A DNA stretch of 8,165 bases, from the NCBI GenBank assembly GCA_902766265.1, contig CACXCY010000144.1:1-8165 (forward strand). Reading direction: 5' to 3'. The notes beneath the pieces were generated by a model, which had not been told where the DNA came from, made no database searches, and saw only the letters and a program-made list of their open reading frames with translations. This document shows, in pieces, positions 1 to 5,010 of this stretch. Position numbers and translations under genes: made by a program. The number at the start of each line of letters is the position of its first letter. The first letter of the stretch is position 1. Origin of the DNA: an uncultured Bacteroidota bacterium. GTDB lineage: Bacteria > Bacteroidota > Bacteroidia > Bacteroidales > P3.

Positions 1-3
1 AAC

Positions 4-81
4 GGTTCGGTAGTTCAGTTTGGTTAGAATACATGCCTGTCACGCATGGGGTCGCGAGTTCGAGTCTCGTCCGGACCGCCA
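4..81 (+). tRNA. tRNA-Asp (anticodon GTC)
   Basis: This is a complete cloverleaf. The acceptor stem GGTTCGG (4-10) pairs with CCGGACC (71-77) with one G-U pair. The D arm is 13-30. The anticodon stem CATGC/GCATG (32-36/44-48) encloses the loop CTGTCAC with anticodon GTC at 39-41, which reads Asp codons. The T arm is 54-70 with loop TTCGAGT. The discriminator base is G78 and the CCA tail is encoded at 79-81. G-C rich D-loop and T-loop contacts look normal. An intrinsic terminator follows within a few bases, so this is the last or only gene of its transcript; the three bases before it do not show what lies upstream. Confidence 0.97.
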
Positions 82-83
82 AA

Positions 84-115
84 CAAAAAACCTTCTCCGC
101 AGAAGGTTTTTTTGT
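84..115 (+). terminator. Rho-independent terminator after tRNA-Asp
   Basis: An A-rich run leads into the stem AAACCTTCT, loop CCGC, and AGAAGGTTT, followed by a run of T. It ends the tRNA-Asp transcript and separates it from the tmRNA gene, which must therefore have its own promoter in about 115-181. I could not identify a clear TAnnTTTG element there. Confidence 0.9.
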
Positions 116-181
116 TGCTCGGAGGTGAAGCACCCGCAAAGATGCCCACACCTCCCCGCTTCCAAACCAAAATCCAAACCT

Positions 182-571
182 GGGGCCGACCGGTTTTGAC
201 AGCAAGGATAATGGGTAGGTAAGCATGCAGGCCCACGCAACAGAGGCCTTGAAAACGGTTGCAGAACAATAATTGGCGAAAACAACTACGCTCTTGCTGC
301 CTAACCGAAGCACAGTAGGTTAGCTTAATCGCCGCAACAGTTGCAGCGACAAGACATCTCCCGCAGGCCCCGTCCTTCGGCGTGCGACAAGGAGGTGCTC
401 GTAAAGAAGGAATAATCGGCAGTCCGCGCCGCCCTGCCGACGAAATTTAGGCGCTAAGGCCGTCTTTGGGTGCCTGCGTCCAGGGCCGGCTCGAAAACCA
501 ACCACAGGATAAGCATGTAGAAAGCATATCTGTTACTTGTATGGACGGCGGTTCGACCCCGCCCGGCTCCA
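182..571 (+). ncRNA. ssrA: tmRNA (transfer-messenger RNA, trans-translation)
   Basis: tmRNA rescues ribosomes stalled on mRNAs lacking stop codons. Charged with alanine, it enters the ribosome with SmpB and then serves as template for a degradation tag. The 5' end GGGGCCG (182-188) pairs with CGGCTCC (564-570), with one G-U, to form the tRNA-like acceptor stem. The T arm is GGCGG (547-551), loop TTCGACC, CCGCC (559-563). The discriminator is A571. The 5' part carries the GACCGGTTTTGACAG block typical of tmRNA. The tag reading frame lies at 275-304 and reads GENNYALAA then stop, matching the Porphyromonas-type tag as I recall it. Length is 390 nt, in the usual range for a one-piece tmRNA. The bases after A571 are CTA, not CCA, so the CCA end must be added by tRNA nucleotidyltransferase after 3' processing. 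The identification is certain; exact ends are inferred from stem pairing. Confidence 0.96.
275..304 (+). other. tmRNA tag-peptide reading frame (GENNYALAA)
   Basis: Inside ssrA, the resume codon GGC at 275 is followed by codons for E-N-N-Y-A-L-A-A and the stop TAA at 302-304. With the alanine carried by tmRNA itself, the added tag would be A-GENNYALAA. The terminal Ala-Leu-Ala-Ala is the standard degron recognised by ClpXP-type proteases. The resume position is inferred by analogy with known Bacteroidetes tags. Confidence 0.93.
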
Positions 572-613
572 CTAAAGAAAAGTGCATCCCTCACTCCTTC
601 AGGGAAAACGACA

Positions 614-1075
614 ATGAAACAAACACTCTTTGCCATCGTGGCGCTGGCCTTGTGCCTGACCGGAGCGACGCTCACAGCTTGCTCTACCTCCGTACAAGAA
701 AACGTTGAAGATACCGCAGCCGTCGCCGAAGACGCTCCTGACCAGCCCATGGAATTTGTCGAAATCGCCGACGAACCGGCCGACGAGGATGAGATATTCC
801 AGCCCATCTACGAATTAGCCATCTCCGGCCATCCCCACTATGGGAAAGCCATCCTGCTGGCCAACAACAAGGAGGAGAACAACGCCATGGTGTCTTTCTT
901 CGACCACAACGGCAAGTATCTCGGAGACCTTGACGGCGAAGGTGGCTGGAACGCCCAAGGATTCCTGGCCTACTTTAAGGACGACACCGAGATTGGCGTC
1001 ATGGGCATGGGCGTGGGTCCCTATTTCAAGGAAAAGGGAAAGGAATACGCCGTCAAAATCATCGAAGAGCAATAG
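614..1075 (+). CDS. Small acidic lipoprotein of unknown function
   Basis: The product is 153 residues. A lipoprotein signal peptide is clear: MKQ, a hydrophobic stretch to about residue 20, then the lipobox L-T-A-C with the lipidated Cys at 23. Signal peptidase II should cleave there and the mature protein should sit in the envelope. Residues 24-60 form a low-complexity linker rich in Asp, Glu, Ala and Pro. The rest (about 63-153) looks like one small folded domain with alternating aromatic and Gly/Asn-rich segments and a charged C-terminus. I do not recognise the domain and assign no function. The ATG at 614 is the only start that yields the signal peptide; the leader is A-rich with no Shine-Dalgarno, as usual in Bacteroidetes. 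It begins 42 nt after the tmRNA 3' end with no convincing terminator between, so read-through from ssrA is possible. A strong terminator follows at 1154-1185. Confidence 0.85.
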   Translation: MKQTLFAIVALALCLTGATLTACSTSVQENVEDTAAVAEDAPDQPMEFVEIADEPADEDEIFQPIYELAISGHPHYGKAILLANNKEENNAMVSFFDHNGKYLGDLDGEGGWNAQGFLAYFKDDTEIGVMGMGVGPYFKEKGKEYAVKIIEEQ

Positions 1076-1153
1076 CATATCGCGCCCACCCGGCTCTTTC
1101 CCGCACATCACGACAACATTGGAGAAGGTATCCCACTCCACCGGAAGACAAAG

Positions 1154-1185
1154 AAAGGTACGCTGCCAAGCAGGGTACCTTTTTT
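1154..1185 (+). terminator. Rho-independent terminator after the lipoprotein gene
   Basis: The stem AAAGGTAC (1154-1161) pairs with GTACCTTT (1175-1182). An inner CTG/CAG stem (1163-1165/1171-1173) closes a 5-nt loop, and a T run follows. It lies 79 nt after the lipoprotein stop at 1075. The T run directly abuts the left end of the inverted-repeat element at 1187. Confidence 0.88.
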
Positions 1186-1186
1186 A

Positions 1187-1383
1187 GAAACTGTTTTGAT
1201 TTTATTGATGAGAATTATTGGGCATATAAACGAGGGATTTTTTTTACGGTATTGAGGGCGCAATGGGGTTCCATTGTAACCGAAAGACCGAGGTCACGAC
1301 CGATAGGGAGTAACCTTGTTTCCGTAAGAAAAGCACCGTTTAGATGGCATAAGAAAATTATTGAATAAATTCAAAACAGTTTC
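1187..1383. mobile_element. MITE-like 197-bp element with terminal inverted repeats
   Basis: The left end (1187-1206) and the reverse complement of the right end (1364-1383) agree at 19 of 20 positions; the right-end form reads GAAACTGTTTTGAATTTATT and the left differs only at position 14. Inside the ends, weaker similarity continues (TAAACG-type blocks on both sides). The element is flanked on each side by TTTA (1183-1186 and 1384-1387), which could be a 4-bp target duplication. The interior has no credible gene; the only frame of note is an 18-codon one on the minus strand. It occupies the gap between two convergent genes, directly after a terminator T run. This is the form expected of a miniature inverted-repeat transposable element moved by an IS transposase encoded elsewhere. 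The family is unknown to me, and because the flanks are T-rich the TTTA repeat alone is weak evidence. Confidence 0.6.
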
Positions 1384-1402
1384 TTTATTTTGCGGCATTC
1401 GC

Positions 1403-3250
1403 TTACCTCCGCCCCAGGTCGTCGTAGAGGGTTTGGAGAAGGGCTTTGCCCTGGTCGAGACGCTTGCGGCTGCCCTCCGGCGTGATGTTGTCCTCGTGGA
1501 TGAGGTGCCTGCCGGTATTGTCGTAGACGGAAGCCCCGGTGCTGTCGATAAACGCAAAGCCGTTGTTGAACGTATAGAAGGCAAACGGATAACGGTAGCC
1601 GCCGCCCATCACATTCCGGCTATAGGCAAAACGGGAATGGTCCAGATGCATCTGCGCCAGCAGGGTGGCGGCGAGGTCGGTTTGGTTCATCAGCTTGTCG
1701 ACCCGCATCGGCTGGCGCACGGCACCACCAAGCCACAGCATGGGTATGTGATGGATGCGGGGCGCATGAGGGGCGGCACCGCTGGGATAGACAAAACCGT
1801 GGTCGGGCACACACACGATGAGCAAGCTGTCCCACACGGGGGTGCCCTTCAACCGGTCGACGAAGCTACCCAGACAGGAATCGGTATAGCTGAAAGCGTT
1901 GGCCACCGGGTCGTCGAAACGATGGTACGGGACATCGAAGGGCTCGTGGCTGCTGAGCGTGAGGAACGCCGTATGCCACGGGCCGCCCTTGCGCTGCACC
2001 AGTTCGCGGTAGAGACGGTCGAAAGTCATCTCGTCGCTCACCCCCCACGAGCAGGAGCCGCGCTCCTCCGAGGAGAAATCGACATCGGAGGTGATATGCT
2101 GATAGCCCTTGCTGAGCAGGAAACTCTTGGTGTTGGTGAAATTGATGTCGCCGCCATAGAGGAAATCGGTACGGTAGCCCGCCTTGACCAGCTCCTCGCT
2201 GATGGCCGGCAGGGTGCGGCTCTTGGCTGGAAGCTTCATCACCGAAGCCGTGGGCAACCCCGGGAAAGCACTCAGCACACACACCATGCCCCTATCGGTA
2301 CGGAAGCTGCCGGCATAGCAGTTGGTGAAGAACACCCCTTCGTCGGCCAGCCGACCCAGCTGGGGTGCCACACCCGACGCGCCACCGAAGTCCTCGACGA
2401 AAACGCCTCCGAAGCCCTCCATGATGATGAGTAGCACATTGGGGCGGTCGGTGGTGAGCAGCGAAAGGGTGGTATCGTTTTCTGCGCTATCGGGGAACAG
2501 CCCCTCCACCAGCGCCGCCCGCTGCGGCTCGTCGAAGAAATCGAACTCGTCGGCAAAATCCTCCTGTTTGCTGAGCGAATAGAACAGCGAGAAATGGGGG
2601 TTGACCGCCGCATGGTTCAGGAACTGGTCGTTGCAGAAATAGGACTTCCCCACATTGGCCGTAGATTCTGACAATCCTCCTCTCATGCCCACAAAAACAA
2701 GCCCCCCTACCAGCAGCATCGCCACCATCTGCGACACCCGCGCCAGCCAGGAGCCACTCGTCTCCGGCAGCCGACGGGGAGTGGTGCGCACCAGCAGCCA
2801 CGCAAGCCCCGCCGTGAGCAGCAGGATGACCAGCACCCCCACCGCGACAAAGCCCCACGACACGCTGGCCAGCGCATCCTTGGGGGAGTCAAGATAGAGG
2901 AACACTGACGCATCCAGCTTGAAATCCCAGAAAGGGTACAGCGCCGCATCGACGCAAAAGATGACGCTCACGAGCAACGCGACAATAATATGATAAGGCG
3001 CCAGCACCTTGCGCAACGGGAACTCCCGCACCCAATGGCTGACCGTGACCGCCAGCCAAGGCACTACCGTGAGGTAGGCCGCCACCGTAGCGTCGAGCCC
3101 CAAGCCATGCCATACAACACGGAAATAGTCGCCCAGCGCGACGCCCCTGCCCGCAGCACCGCAGTAGAGCATAAACAACGGTTTCTGCACCACGAACACC
3201 AGCAGGAACTCAAGATAATATGTGGCAAGATAGCGTAGCCGTGATTTCAT
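1403..3250 (-). CDS. LtaS-like membrane sulfatase / phosphoglycerol transferase family protein
   Basis: The product is 615 residues from the chosen start. The N-terminal third has five predicted membrane segments (about residues 12-32, 52-72, 84-107, 132-155 and 173-190), followed by an extracytoplasmic alkaline-phosphatase-superfamily domain from about 270. Features matching LtaS-type enzymes are PNVLLIIMEGFGG with a metal-ligand Glu at 278, the probable nucleophile Thr318 in SFRTDRG, His435 in SSHEPF, and Asp483-His484 in PDHGF as further metal ligands; their spacing is close to that of S. aureus LtaS. Family members transfer phosphoglycerol or related phospho-groups to envelope polymers. 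Bacteroidetes make no lipoteichoic acid, so the acceptor here is unknown; lipid or glycan modification is an inference. An in-frame ATG at 3304 would add 18 residues, but it lies almost at the predicted transcription start (-7 box 3315-3322). The ATG at 3250 opens MKSRLRYLATYY, a normal membrane-protein start. It is probably monocistronic. Confidence 0.85.
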   Translation of the reverse strand: MKSRLRYLATYYLEFLLVFVVQKPLFMLYCGAAGRGVALGDYFRVVWHGLGLDATVAAYLTVVPWLAVTVSHWVREFPLRKVLAPYHIIVALLVSVIFCVDAALYPFWDFKLDASVFLYLDSPKDALASVSWGFVAVGVLVILLLTAGLAWLLVRTTPRRLPETSGSWLARVSQMVAMLLVGGLVFVGMRGGLSESTANVGKSYFCNDQFLNHAAVNPHFSLFYSLSKQEDFADEFDFFDEPQRAALVEGLFPDSAENDTTLSLLTTDRPNVLLIIMEGFGGVFVEDFGGASGVAPQLGRLADEGVFFTNCYAGSFRTDRGMVCVLSAFPGLPTASVMKLPAKSRTLPAISEELVKAGYRTDFLYGGDINFTNTKSFLLSKGYQHITSDVDFSSEERGSCSWGVSDEMTFDRLYRELVQRKGGPWHTAFLTLSSHEPFDVPYHRFDDPVANAFSYTDSCLGSFVDRLKGTPVWDSLLIVCVPDHGFVYPSGAAPHAPRIHHIPMLWLGGAVRQPMRVDKLMNQTDLAATLLAQMHLDHSRFAYSRNVMGGGYRYPFAFYTFNNGFAFIDSTGASVYDNTGRHLIHEDNITPEGSRKRLDQGKALLQTLYDDLGRR

Positions 3251-3314
3251 AACATCATGTATTGCCGTCAACAGCAGCGACACATCCGCTGGCAAGCCGG
3301 TCAATGTCGGGGTG

Positions 3315-3322
3315 CAAAATTA
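3315..3322 (-). promoter_or_regulatory. Bacteroidetes -7 promoter element for the LtaS-like gene
   Basis: Read on the minus strand the site is TAATTTTG, an exact TAnnTTTG match, followed by CACC. Transcription should start a few bases further on, near 3308, giving a leader of about 60 nt to the ATG at 3250. No TTTG -33 box is seen at the standard distance, so the assignment rests on the -7 element and its position. Confidence 0.6.
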
Positions 3323-3482
3323 CATATTTTTGGGCAATCGCGTGCCGCCATGACTGAAATAGTCGCCCAGCCGCCCCCTCCGGCGACGCAATCCGCTTCC
3401 CGAGGGCACCCAAGGCAGCTGAATTCTAACAGAACGGGCGACCTCACACTTTGCTATGAGCCGCTCGTTTAGCACACTGCAT

Positions 3483-3701
3483 TCAATAAGCGGTACAGGT
3501 CACAGTGGCTCCGTTCTCCGTCACTGGCCCCGTTTCGGCAATTGTCTCACACTGAGGCATACAACGGAATAACAGGTTATCCGCATCGCTTCCCGGTTCT
3601 TGTGCGGTAACCTCGCATCGGCATGCCAGTTTGCCGCAGGAAGAACAAGAAAGAATTACCAAACCAGCGATAAGTCCAAGGACGTTTCTTTTAGTTTTCA
3701 T
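3483..3701 (-). CDS. Small cysteine-rich lipoprotein, unknown function
   Basis: The product is 72 residues. MKTKRN plus a hydrophobic core (about 7-18) lead to a probable lipobox I-L-S-C with Cys19, although Cys22 (S-S-C) is an alternative lipidation site. The short mature part has further Cys residues at about 22, 27, 29, 47, 51 and 69. That is a high density for about 54 residues and could mean disulfides or metal binding in the envelope; this is inference only. I recognise no family. The gene is flanked by non-coding DNA, with the 22-bp repeat array starting about 158 bp upstream of its start codon. I saw no clear TAnnTTTG promoter and no terminator. The signal peptide and lipobox make a real gene likely despite the short length. 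Confidence 0.6.
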   Translation of the reverse strand: MKTKRNVLGLIAGLVILSCSSCGKLACRCEVTAQEPGSDADNLLFRCMPQCETIAETGPVTENGATVTCTAY

Positions 3702-3858
3702 AGCTTTATACTATTATGAAAGGTTGTTGTTCCAATACAAATCCACGTATATTTTGAAGACTAACGAATCATTTTCCAGATGTTGGTGTTTTGTTGTATC
3801 CTTGCCAGCGAGACATCCATAATTATGCCTCATAAGCCAATGGATTACGCCCCTCTCG

Positions 3859-3941
3859 AAAAGATATACTCTTTTGACCGAAAAGATATACTCTTTTACC
3901 CCAAAAGATATACTCTTTTTGCCCGAAAGATATACTCTTTT
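3859..3941. repeat. Array of four phased 22-bp repeats (imperfect palindromes)
   Basis: Copies begin at 3859, 3881, 3903 and 3925, exactly 22 bp apart. Each has the 17-bp core AAAAGATATACTCTTTT (the fourth has G for the first A) plus a variable 5-bp spacer rich in C and G. Six-bp arms AAAAGA/TCTTTT make each core an imperfect palindrome around TATAC. A period of about two helical turns places every core on the same face of DNA, which would suit cooperative protein binding. The transcript could instead fold into a row of weak A-U hairpins. The array lies between two minus-strand lipoprotein genes, downstream of one and upstream of the other. Because 22 is not a multiple of three, the core is read in different frames, so it is not a protein repeat. 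Function unknown. Confidence 0.9.
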
Positions 3942-4000
3942 TCTGGTCGGATGCTACCTACCTCGAGTGTTCCGACTAACTTACCCTGGGTTCTGCCCCC

Positions 4001-4015
4001 CACAAGGCACTTGTG
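4001..4015. other. Perfect short hairpin downstream of a lipoprotein gene
   Basis: CACAAG-GCA-CTTGTG is a perfect 6-bp stem with a 3-nt loop, 18 nt past the stop codon of the minus-strand gene at 4034-4474. In that direction it is followed by G-rich sequence and not by a T run, so it is not a standard intrinsic terminator. It could stabilise the 3' end of the mRNA or be chance. Confidence 0.4.
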
Positions 4016-4033
4016 AACAGACAATCCGCCTGG

Positions 4034-4474
4034 CTAACGTATTGTCAGAGTGAAACTCGACCTGTCTTCCGTCCTCCACTTCCCCTTCGCATACTCCGCA
4101 GGATCCAAAGTGTCGGTACCTACCACAATATAGTTTATCCTATTCCACAGCGGAATAACACGCCAACTCTCGGGGGTATCCTCCTCCCCTGGCCAATTTT
4201 TATTAACCCGACCAATATCATATACTCTTTCAAACGTTGCGTGGGGCTCTAAGGTATCCACTGTCGGTTTTCCCAGCCAATAACCCCAGTGGTCATAATC
4301 CCGGTGCTCATGGGTGGGCAGTACATCTTCCGTTGAACGCAATTGTTCACAATACGATACAATTACGTTTTGGTTCGTCTCGTTTTCGATTGTAAAACTA
4401 TACTCACCCCAATAGTCACAGGAAATCATCAGCATCGACACAATGAATGCTCCACAAAATGCTACGCGTTTCAT
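4034..4474 (-). CDS. Lipoprotein of unknown function (146 aa)
   Basis: The product starts with MKRVAFCGAF and a hydrophobic stretch ending in the lipobox M-I-S-C, with the lipidated Cys at 19. The mature part begins DYWGEYSFTIENETNQNVIV, a beta-strand-like segment that recurs in Bacteroidetes envelope lipoproteins, and ends in another predicted strand (SSFTLTI). The middle is rich in Trp, Tyr, His and acidic residues. I recognise no enzyme motif. The frame is open further upstream to an ATG at 4606, but that region contains the promoter (4499-4530), so the ATG at 4474 is the real start; it is also the one that gives the signal peptide. The leader is about 20 nt. Base composition is more AT-rich than in the neighbouring rpoN operon, which may reflect later acquisition. 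It appears to be transcribed alone. Confidence 0.82.
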   Translation of the reverse strand: MKRVAFCGAFIVSMLMISCDYWGEYSFTIENETNQNVIVSYCEQLRSTEDVLPTHEHRDYDHWGYWLGKPTVDTLEPHATFERVYDIGRVNKNWPGEEDTPESWRVIPLWNRINYIVVGTDTLDPAEYAKGKWRTEDRSSFTLTIR

Positions 4475-4498
4475 ATCATGAATATTTGAAATCGAATG

Positions 4499-4530
4499 CA
4501 AAAGTACACATTTTTGAGAGACTGACAAAA
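4499..4530 (-). promoter_or_regulatory. Consensus Bacteroidetes promoter for the 146-aa lipoprotein gene
   Basis: On the minus strand, TTTTG (4526-4530) and TACTTTTG (4499-4506) are separated by exactly 19 nt, an essentially perfect -33/-7 pair for the Bacteroidetes primary sigma factor. Transcription should start near 4493, giving a leader of about 20 nt to the ATG at 4474. This fixes the gene start and rules out the longer frame. Confidence 0.8.
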
Positions 4531-4557
4531 TTATCATTTCCAATCCGCTATTTTGTC

Positions 4558-4584
4558 GTATGCTTTGCAATTCGCAAAGCATGC
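4558..4584. repeat. Short inverted repeat (hairpin) upstream of the duplicated rpoN leader
   Basis: ATGCTTTGC (4560-4568) and GCAAAGCAT (4574-4582) pair perfectly around the loop AATTC, and the stem extends by a G-T and a G-C pair to 4558/4584. No T run follows on either strand. The right arm lies inside the 46-nt repeat, but the copy at 4965-5010 has no matching left arm, so the hairpin is specific to this copy. Confidence 0.6.
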
Positions 4585-4614
4585 CCGCATAGCCATGAAC
4601 TCCCAAAAGCAGAA
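4569..4614 (+). repeat. Upstream copy of the rpoN leader/start direct repeat
   Basis: This 46-nt segment matches 4965-5010 at 41 positions without gaps, at an offset of exactly 396 nt. It includes an ATG at 4595 and the codons for M-N-S-Q-K-Q, corresponding to the M-N-S-Q-R-Q start of rpoN. Similarity stops abruptly after GCAGAA. The frame from 4595 runs only 24 codons to a stop at 4667-4669, so it is not a functional second rpoN. It is either a relic of a partial duplication or a member of a dispersed repeat that also supplied the rpoN start. Confidence 0.75.
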
Positions 4615-4930
4615 TTCATGGAAGCGTTCGCGATTTCTTGGAGAAACACGTTTTTGCTTTTCTATGTAGAAAATGACTCACAATAATATAGACAACCCAC
4701 ATCTCGTAGTATTACATAATTTCCAAGGTGATGCAGAGTATGTCGCATAGCTGCAAGAAATTATTTGAGAGTGGGTCAGCCAACCGTCATCATGTATATC
4801 GTTCCCTACTTTTGACGTTACGGTAGCCGAAAACCAAACACCTTCACTTGATTTGCCGAGATGTAGCAATGCCAGCATTGGCTAATGTGACGATAAGCTG
4901 TCATTCGTGGTGCAAATATTTTGCCGGCGA

Positions 4931-4945
4931 TATAATTTTTGCACC
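4931..4945 (+). promoter_or_regulatory. Probable promoter -7 region for the rpoN operon
   Basis: TATAATTTTTGCACC resembles the TAnnTTTG element but has one extra T between TA and TTTG, and no TTTG -33 box stands at the usual distance. It lies about 45 nt before the rpoN ATG. The same TTTGCACC octamer appears inverted at 4909-4916, where AATATTTG on the minus strand is a near-match to a -7 element. Confidence 0.4.
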
Positions 4946-4964
4946 CAAACGGAGTTATATATAA

Positions 4965-5010
4965 AATTCGCATAGCACGTCCGCACAGCCATGAACTCCC
5001 AAAGGCAGAA
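4965..5010 (+). repeat. Downstream copy of the direct repeat, spanning the rpoN start
   Basis: This is the partner of 4569-4614 (41 of 46 identical). It covers the last 26 nt of the rpoN leader and the first 20 nt of the coding sequence. The five differences are substitutions, mostly transitions. Confidence 0.75.

Larger units (their letters stand above)
4475..4990. other. AT-rich intergenic region with repeats and divergent promoters
   Basis: No gene here is convincing. The stretch holds the minus-strand lipoprotein promoter, a perfect-stem hairpin (4558-4584), a 46-nt near-copy of the rpoN leader (4569-4614), about 300 nt with no recognisable feature (4615-4905), and the probable rpoN promoter with an inverted repeat of TTTGCACC (4909-4945). 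A 66-codon minus-strand frame at 4678-4878 has no recognisable domain or signal peptide. Confidence 0.6.

Noticed and set aside
121..155. Inverted repeat GGAGGTG/CACCTCC before the tmRNA gene
   Set aside because: Seven-bp arms with a 21-nt loop, no T run and no link to a known element; probably chance.
1361..2434. Long plus-strand open frame of 357 codons
   Set aside because: It lies antisense to the LtaS-like gene, whose membrane segments and catalytic motifs are clear. The translated product has no recognisable domain; long antisense frames are expected in GC-rich coding DNA.
3859..3941. CRISPR array
   Set aside because: The spacers are only 5 bp and the period is 22 bp, far too short for CRISPR, and no cas gene is present.
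3780..4016. Plus-strand frame of 78 codons with KIYSF-like peptide repeats
   Set aside because: The peptide repeats come from the 22-bp DNA array read in shifting frames. There is no homology, signal peptide or convincing promoter.
4595..4669. 24-codon peptide starting in the upstream copy of the rpoN leader
   Set aside because: It shares only the first residues with RpoN and then diverges; it is better explained as a relic or by-product of the direct repeat.
4678..4878. Minus-strand frame of 66 codons behind a near-consensus -7 element
   Set aside because: The composition is unlike a bacterial protein, with no domain or signal peptide. The promoter match is one base off, so I do not call a gene.
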